A DNA stretch of 64,000 nucleotides from positions 1 through 64,000 of the forward strand of contig JAECUM010009495.1 in the NCBI GenBank assembly GCA_016617855.1, given 5' to 3'. Of this stretch, positions 60,774-64,000 are shown one piece after another (the stretch's first letter is position 1; every line of letters begins with the position of its first letter). The position numbers and the translations under genes were made by a program. The notes under the pieces were generated by a model. It searched no databases. It saw only the letters and a program-made list of their open reading frames with translations, and was not told the DNA's origin. The DNA comes from Megalonaias nervosa (taxonomy: Eukaryota > Mollusca > Bivalvia > Unionida > Unionidae).

Positions 60774-61654
60774 TTTTTAGGGCAAGTTAAAATCTTTAAT
60801 GTACATTCCGTGATGCCACAATGCAAACCAACTCACTAAAAGCAAGCACTGAACCAAACAATATTTTCACTGTTGTCATTTTTGTACCACATTTTAATGT
60901 CAGATAATTACATTTTCAAGGCAAAAAATATTATTACTGGTGATATTCAACAATTTAATGCAATAATGCTTAAAATGACAATCATAAACTACAGCACAAA
61001 AGGAGAAGTTAGTGTTACTATGGGCACAACATCATGCTAATGCTCTATTCTTGTCACTGTATAATAAAAATATACACAGTTGAATAGATAGAAAAGATAA
61101 AAAAGATGAAAATTAAATAATATTTATTGACTTTTCAAACAAATTATTTTAATAGCAGTTCCATGTAATAATTAATGATGATAGTCCCTAAACAACCAAA
61201 AAGTCATCTTTTTTAAAAAGATAGATTGATTAATTACAAAAAAAAAATGCTGAAGGTGTCTCAGTACTCGTATTACATGACAAAGTTGCAACAATTTTGT
61301 ATCCCAACATTTACTGGTCATAAAACATTACAGTGGTGTAACTATTTATCAACATATTGGTATGTATTAGTACACTGTCATGTCACAATCTGTATTGTGG
61401 CACATTCTACCATACCAATACATTAGCTCCAGCTATTAGTTACACTGGTGATCTTTTTTCCCCCCCAGTGTCAGGCTGAAATTTATTTGTTCAGGGCACA
61501 TATTATCATTACACCAATTTCAAAACTGTTAAGGCCCACAGCTTATGAAAACGAAGCCAAATGGTACAATTTGTGCAACTACTGGAGAGGGAAGGGGGAA
61601 CTATGTATATGAAATTACTCTAGCAGAAATGATCATCTGAATTTTATCCAGGGC

Positions 61655-61925
61655 ACAAAAAATCCAACAGCCCGACATCCGGGTCCTCTCTATTTTCAGA
61701 TCAGGCCCCTACTGTATTCTAACTGAGGAACCCATCAAGCTTTTCGAAAAAATCTAATTTACCTCAGAAAGCTTCAATCGCGCTAAGGAAATGCGGAAAT
61801 TCATTTTCAAGATGTTGACCTGCAGTAACATGAAGTGTCATTCGAAAAACACAAGTTTTACTCCCAAAACCCGACATGACTTCCAGTAATCTTAAAAAAA
61901 TAGAACAATAAATAAAATTTTCCAT
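61655..61925. repeat. Dispersed repeat, copy 2 of a pair
   Basis: This is the partner of 56315-56650 in the same orientation. It shares ACAGCCCGA, TGTATTCTAA.TGAGG, CATTTTCAAGATGTTGAC and CAGTAATCTT.AAAAAA in order. Confidence 0.7.
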
Positions 61926-62123
61926 GTAGTGGTGGGAGGCTGTTTACAAAGCCAAAATCAAATGGTTAAATTTACATACTACACAACAGATTATAAAAAT
62001 AATCCACTAAGTTTGTGGATCCCATACCCATATTCAGCTTTTATATGATGAATCTGAGAGCAACTATTAACACTGATGTGAACTTATAATTTCAAGCTTA
62101 CATTCAAACATGTAAACACTTAC

Positions 62124-62196
62124 CTATTTGTGTGATAAACTTGTTTTTTGTACAACTCTGTCACAGTTGATTTTGTCAATCTTCATCAGTGATTTC
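62124..62196 (-). other. Probable non-coding 5' exon of the GPATCH8-like gene
   Basis: Acceptor CTTTCTTTATTTACAG and donor GTAAGT after ATAG frame 73 bases. All three frames stop inside or at its end. In the frame that continues into the first coding exon, a TAG occupies the last three bases. It contains an ATG that opens a 20-codon ORF (start MKIDKINCDRV) ending at that TAG. Both splice signals are good and it lies on the gene's strand upstream. The linkage to 48965 is inferred from position and from the absence of better candidates. Confidence 0.5.
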
Positions 62197-64000
62197 CTGT
62201 AAATAAAGAAAGTATATTTTCATTCTGATATCTATACCATTTTCCTTCTCTTTTTTGTAAAATAAATCTCCCAATTATACTTCTTAAACACTATTGCTGT
62301 ATCTAAGTTCAAAACAAAAAAAATGTGTTTTCAACAGTGGTGGGAAAAATACACAGGGTATAAAGGCTGGTATTCAATTCAATTTTTCGTTTTGTAATAT
62401 TTTTCACACTGTTCTATTCATATCAGTTTCCAATGTAAAGTTTCTGGTTCAGATGTGAAAATGGGGCATGTTTGGTACTGATTTTTTTAAAAATTTAATT
62501 TCTGTTACGTGATAAAACGTTACAGGTTCAGGCAATTAAAATAGTGTAGGGTGGGTAACTAAAAATACTACAAATTAAACTTGCATTAGCTGCAGGCACT
62601 AAATGTGCTGATCTACTGATTCCTCTCTGTTGTACTAAAACCAATTCAATATGAAAAGATGAGTTATAAGGTAGCATTTTTGACTATCCTTTAATAATGA
62701 AATTTACTACAGAACATTATTTTCAAATGGATTAACAAAAGCATATAATTATGTAATATTACAGCAACGAAAATTATAACACACTATTAATAATATGTAT
62801 TTAGTTCATATACTACTATGAAAAGATCAGGCCCATACAAGGTTAAATATCAGAAGTCTGGCTCATATTAAAAAGAAATTTAAACCAATTATCATTTGAC
62901 CATTCATCTTCAAAAATTAGCAACTATAAATTAAAAGCTGCTGTTGTTGTTGTTGTTGTTGTTGTTGTTGTAGGGCTTAACGCCATTTTTCAGCACACGA
63001 TAGGCTATACTTGGTGGCCAGTATTAATGGTGGAGGAAGAAACCGGGAAATACCCACAAAGAACCACCGACCCACGAGAAGCTACTGGCAAGCTTTCTCA
63101 CATATCCACATTCGCCGAATCAGAGACTCGAACCCACGCAGACAGAGGTGAGATGGCAGTGATCCGTAACGGAGAGCGCTTTAGACCACTCGGCCACTCG
63201 GGCCCCCCATTAAAAGCTGCAGAAAAATGAATAAATTATTTATGTTACACAAAATAATTTTCTGTAAAATTAAATTGAACTAAATTCAAATATCAAATAT
63301 AAAAGCTAAGGCAACTGCAATGGCATTGAAAATTGTCAAGTTCATTTTCAGAGCATTCAATTTCAAATGCTATCTGCTTGCTTTACATAGTAACAGGGCT
63401 TGAAATTATAAGTTTTCACTAACTCAAAGAATCACATTAATGAATTTTTTTACTGATCTGGCCTAAATTTCACTGCCACTGTGAAAATTCAATACAAGTT
63501 AGTTCTGTTTCTAATCCAACATTTTTTATTCATTAACATCAGCTCCAAACATTAATGACTGTATTTCAAACACCAAGACTTGGTGAATTTCACAAAACAA
63601 GACTTGGAGAATTCAAAGTTCATATTAATTTACTCCATCTGATTTATCATTTGATCCTGGCCCATGTTGGTAAGCCTCTGATTTAAAATTTATTGGTCCA
63701 GCAGTATGCCACATCTTGATGCCAAGTCAAGGAACACCATTATTAGTCTGCTTTTATCTGGGTGTTCATTATGTTTACAAGTACATGGGTTTTCTACAAA
63801 AACAGGATACATTTTTATATTTCTTTTTACTTCAAATACATTTATTGATTTACTAAATACAGGCAGGTGCTTGCAGCAAAGTTGCCGGGTTAAATACTTG
63901 GATCCCAGTACCTAATGAAACCACTGTTTCATGGATGGTTTATGAACGTTTTTATGGGATTTTATGGGGAAAAAATTAACGACACTCAAATTGCTTGAAA
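62197..64000. other. Upstream sequence
   Basis: AT-rich DNA with one SINE (62943-63208). The first exon and promoter of the gene should lie here or beyond the window, but I cannot identify a TSS, a CpG-rich block or a coding ORF. 63220-64000 shows nothing distinctive. Confidence 0.4.
62943..63208 (-). repeat. SINE family C, intact copy with (AAC)n tail
   Basis: On the minus strand the head reads GGCCGAGTGGTCTAAAGCGC (A box, Ser/Leu-tRNA-like) and GTGGGTTCGAGTCTC (B box). The body has GTGGGTCGGTGGTTC, and the tail GGCGTTAAGCCCTACAACAA plus further AAC repeats (seen as GTT repeats at 62943-62971). The acceptor stem does not pair fully, so it is a SINE and not a tRNA gene. Confidence 0.9.

Larger units (their letters stand above)
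48966..62123. other. 13.2-kb first intron with nested transposons
   Basis: It contains a family 2 MITE (49244-49402), a hAT-type MITE (50682-50987), SINE copies (51372-51500 and 51903-52216), and a family 1 MITE (53940-54144). It also holds a palindromic MITE (55245-55464), a TIR element (55497-56274), and a LINE relic split by a second TIR element (57411-60760). 52300-53900 and 60840-61650 show nothing I can name. A strong-looking donor, CAG/GTAAGTAG, at 52376-52371 has no convincing exon attached. Confidence 0.6.

Noticed and set aside
60738..60778. Hairpin plus T run as an intrinsic terminator
   Set aside because: Rho-independent terminators are a bacterial feature. Here the arms are LINE sequence and its inverted copy.
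63125..63208. A real tRNA gene at the head of the 63-kb SINE
   Set aside because: A and B boxes are good but the acceptor stem does not close, and the sequence runs on into the SINE body shared with other copies.
48966..64000. Search for a G-patch exon upstream of the first coding exon
   Set aside because: I found no minus-strand open segment with the glycine pattern and splice sites. A short or diverged exon could still be missed by eye.

Overview
The window looks like animal nuclear DNA, most likely from a mollusc and possibly a bivalve. It is AT-rich and has long introns, GT/AG splice signals and many short non-autonomous repeats of types familiar from bivalves. It also carries non-LTR and DIRS-like retroelement relics. 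There is no bacterial-style gene packing, no operon, no rRNA and no CRISPR. The organism call is inference from repeat style and protein resemblance.

Only one host gene is convincingly visible. It lies on the minus strand and fills almost the whole window, from a probable non-coding 5' exon near 62.2 kb to the stop codon at 1535. Seven exons can be drawn by hand: 62124-62196 (5' UTR), 48885-48965, 45510-45618, 40946-41010, 36754-36894, 10084-10166 and 1535-5645. All junctions agree in reading phase and give a model protein of about 1528 residues. It has a C2H2 zinc finger (C-x2-C-x12-H-x5-H), a short acidic/lysine linker and one giant terminal exon. That exon holds a conserved WPxE...KTEP...SCNPLCFDF block, lysine-rich tracts, an RS domain, proline-rich and glutamine-rich stretches, a PPEQVEQYKKLQ helix and Q-repeats at the end. 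The layout and two sequence blocks match the GPATCH8/ZNF804 family, which is nuclear and splicing-linked. I could not find a G-patch exon. If the 5' exon is real, an in-frame TAG lies one codon before the ATG and fixes the start, leaving a G-patch-less, ZNF804-like protein.

Region by region: 1-1534 is the 3' flank, with a decayed copy of the gene's own RS-coding sequence at 875-960. 5646-10083 is an intron with a 1.2-kb piggyBac deletion derivative. 10167-36753 is a 26.6-kb intron full of MITEs, SINE-like copies and minisatellites. 36895-48884 holds three introns with a DIRS-like relic and SINEs. 48966-62123 is an intron with a hAT-type MITE, a palindromic MITE, two related TIR elements, and a broken LINE split by one of them with a clean 6-bp target duplication. 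62197-64000 is upstream sequence with an intact tRNA-headed SINE.

The most interesting items are the tightly abutting uORF and start codon, the pseudo-RS fragment in the 3' flank, the CTGCCAAC-ended transposon pair, the 33-bp hairpin inside one of them, and the repeatedly palindromic five-copy MITE.
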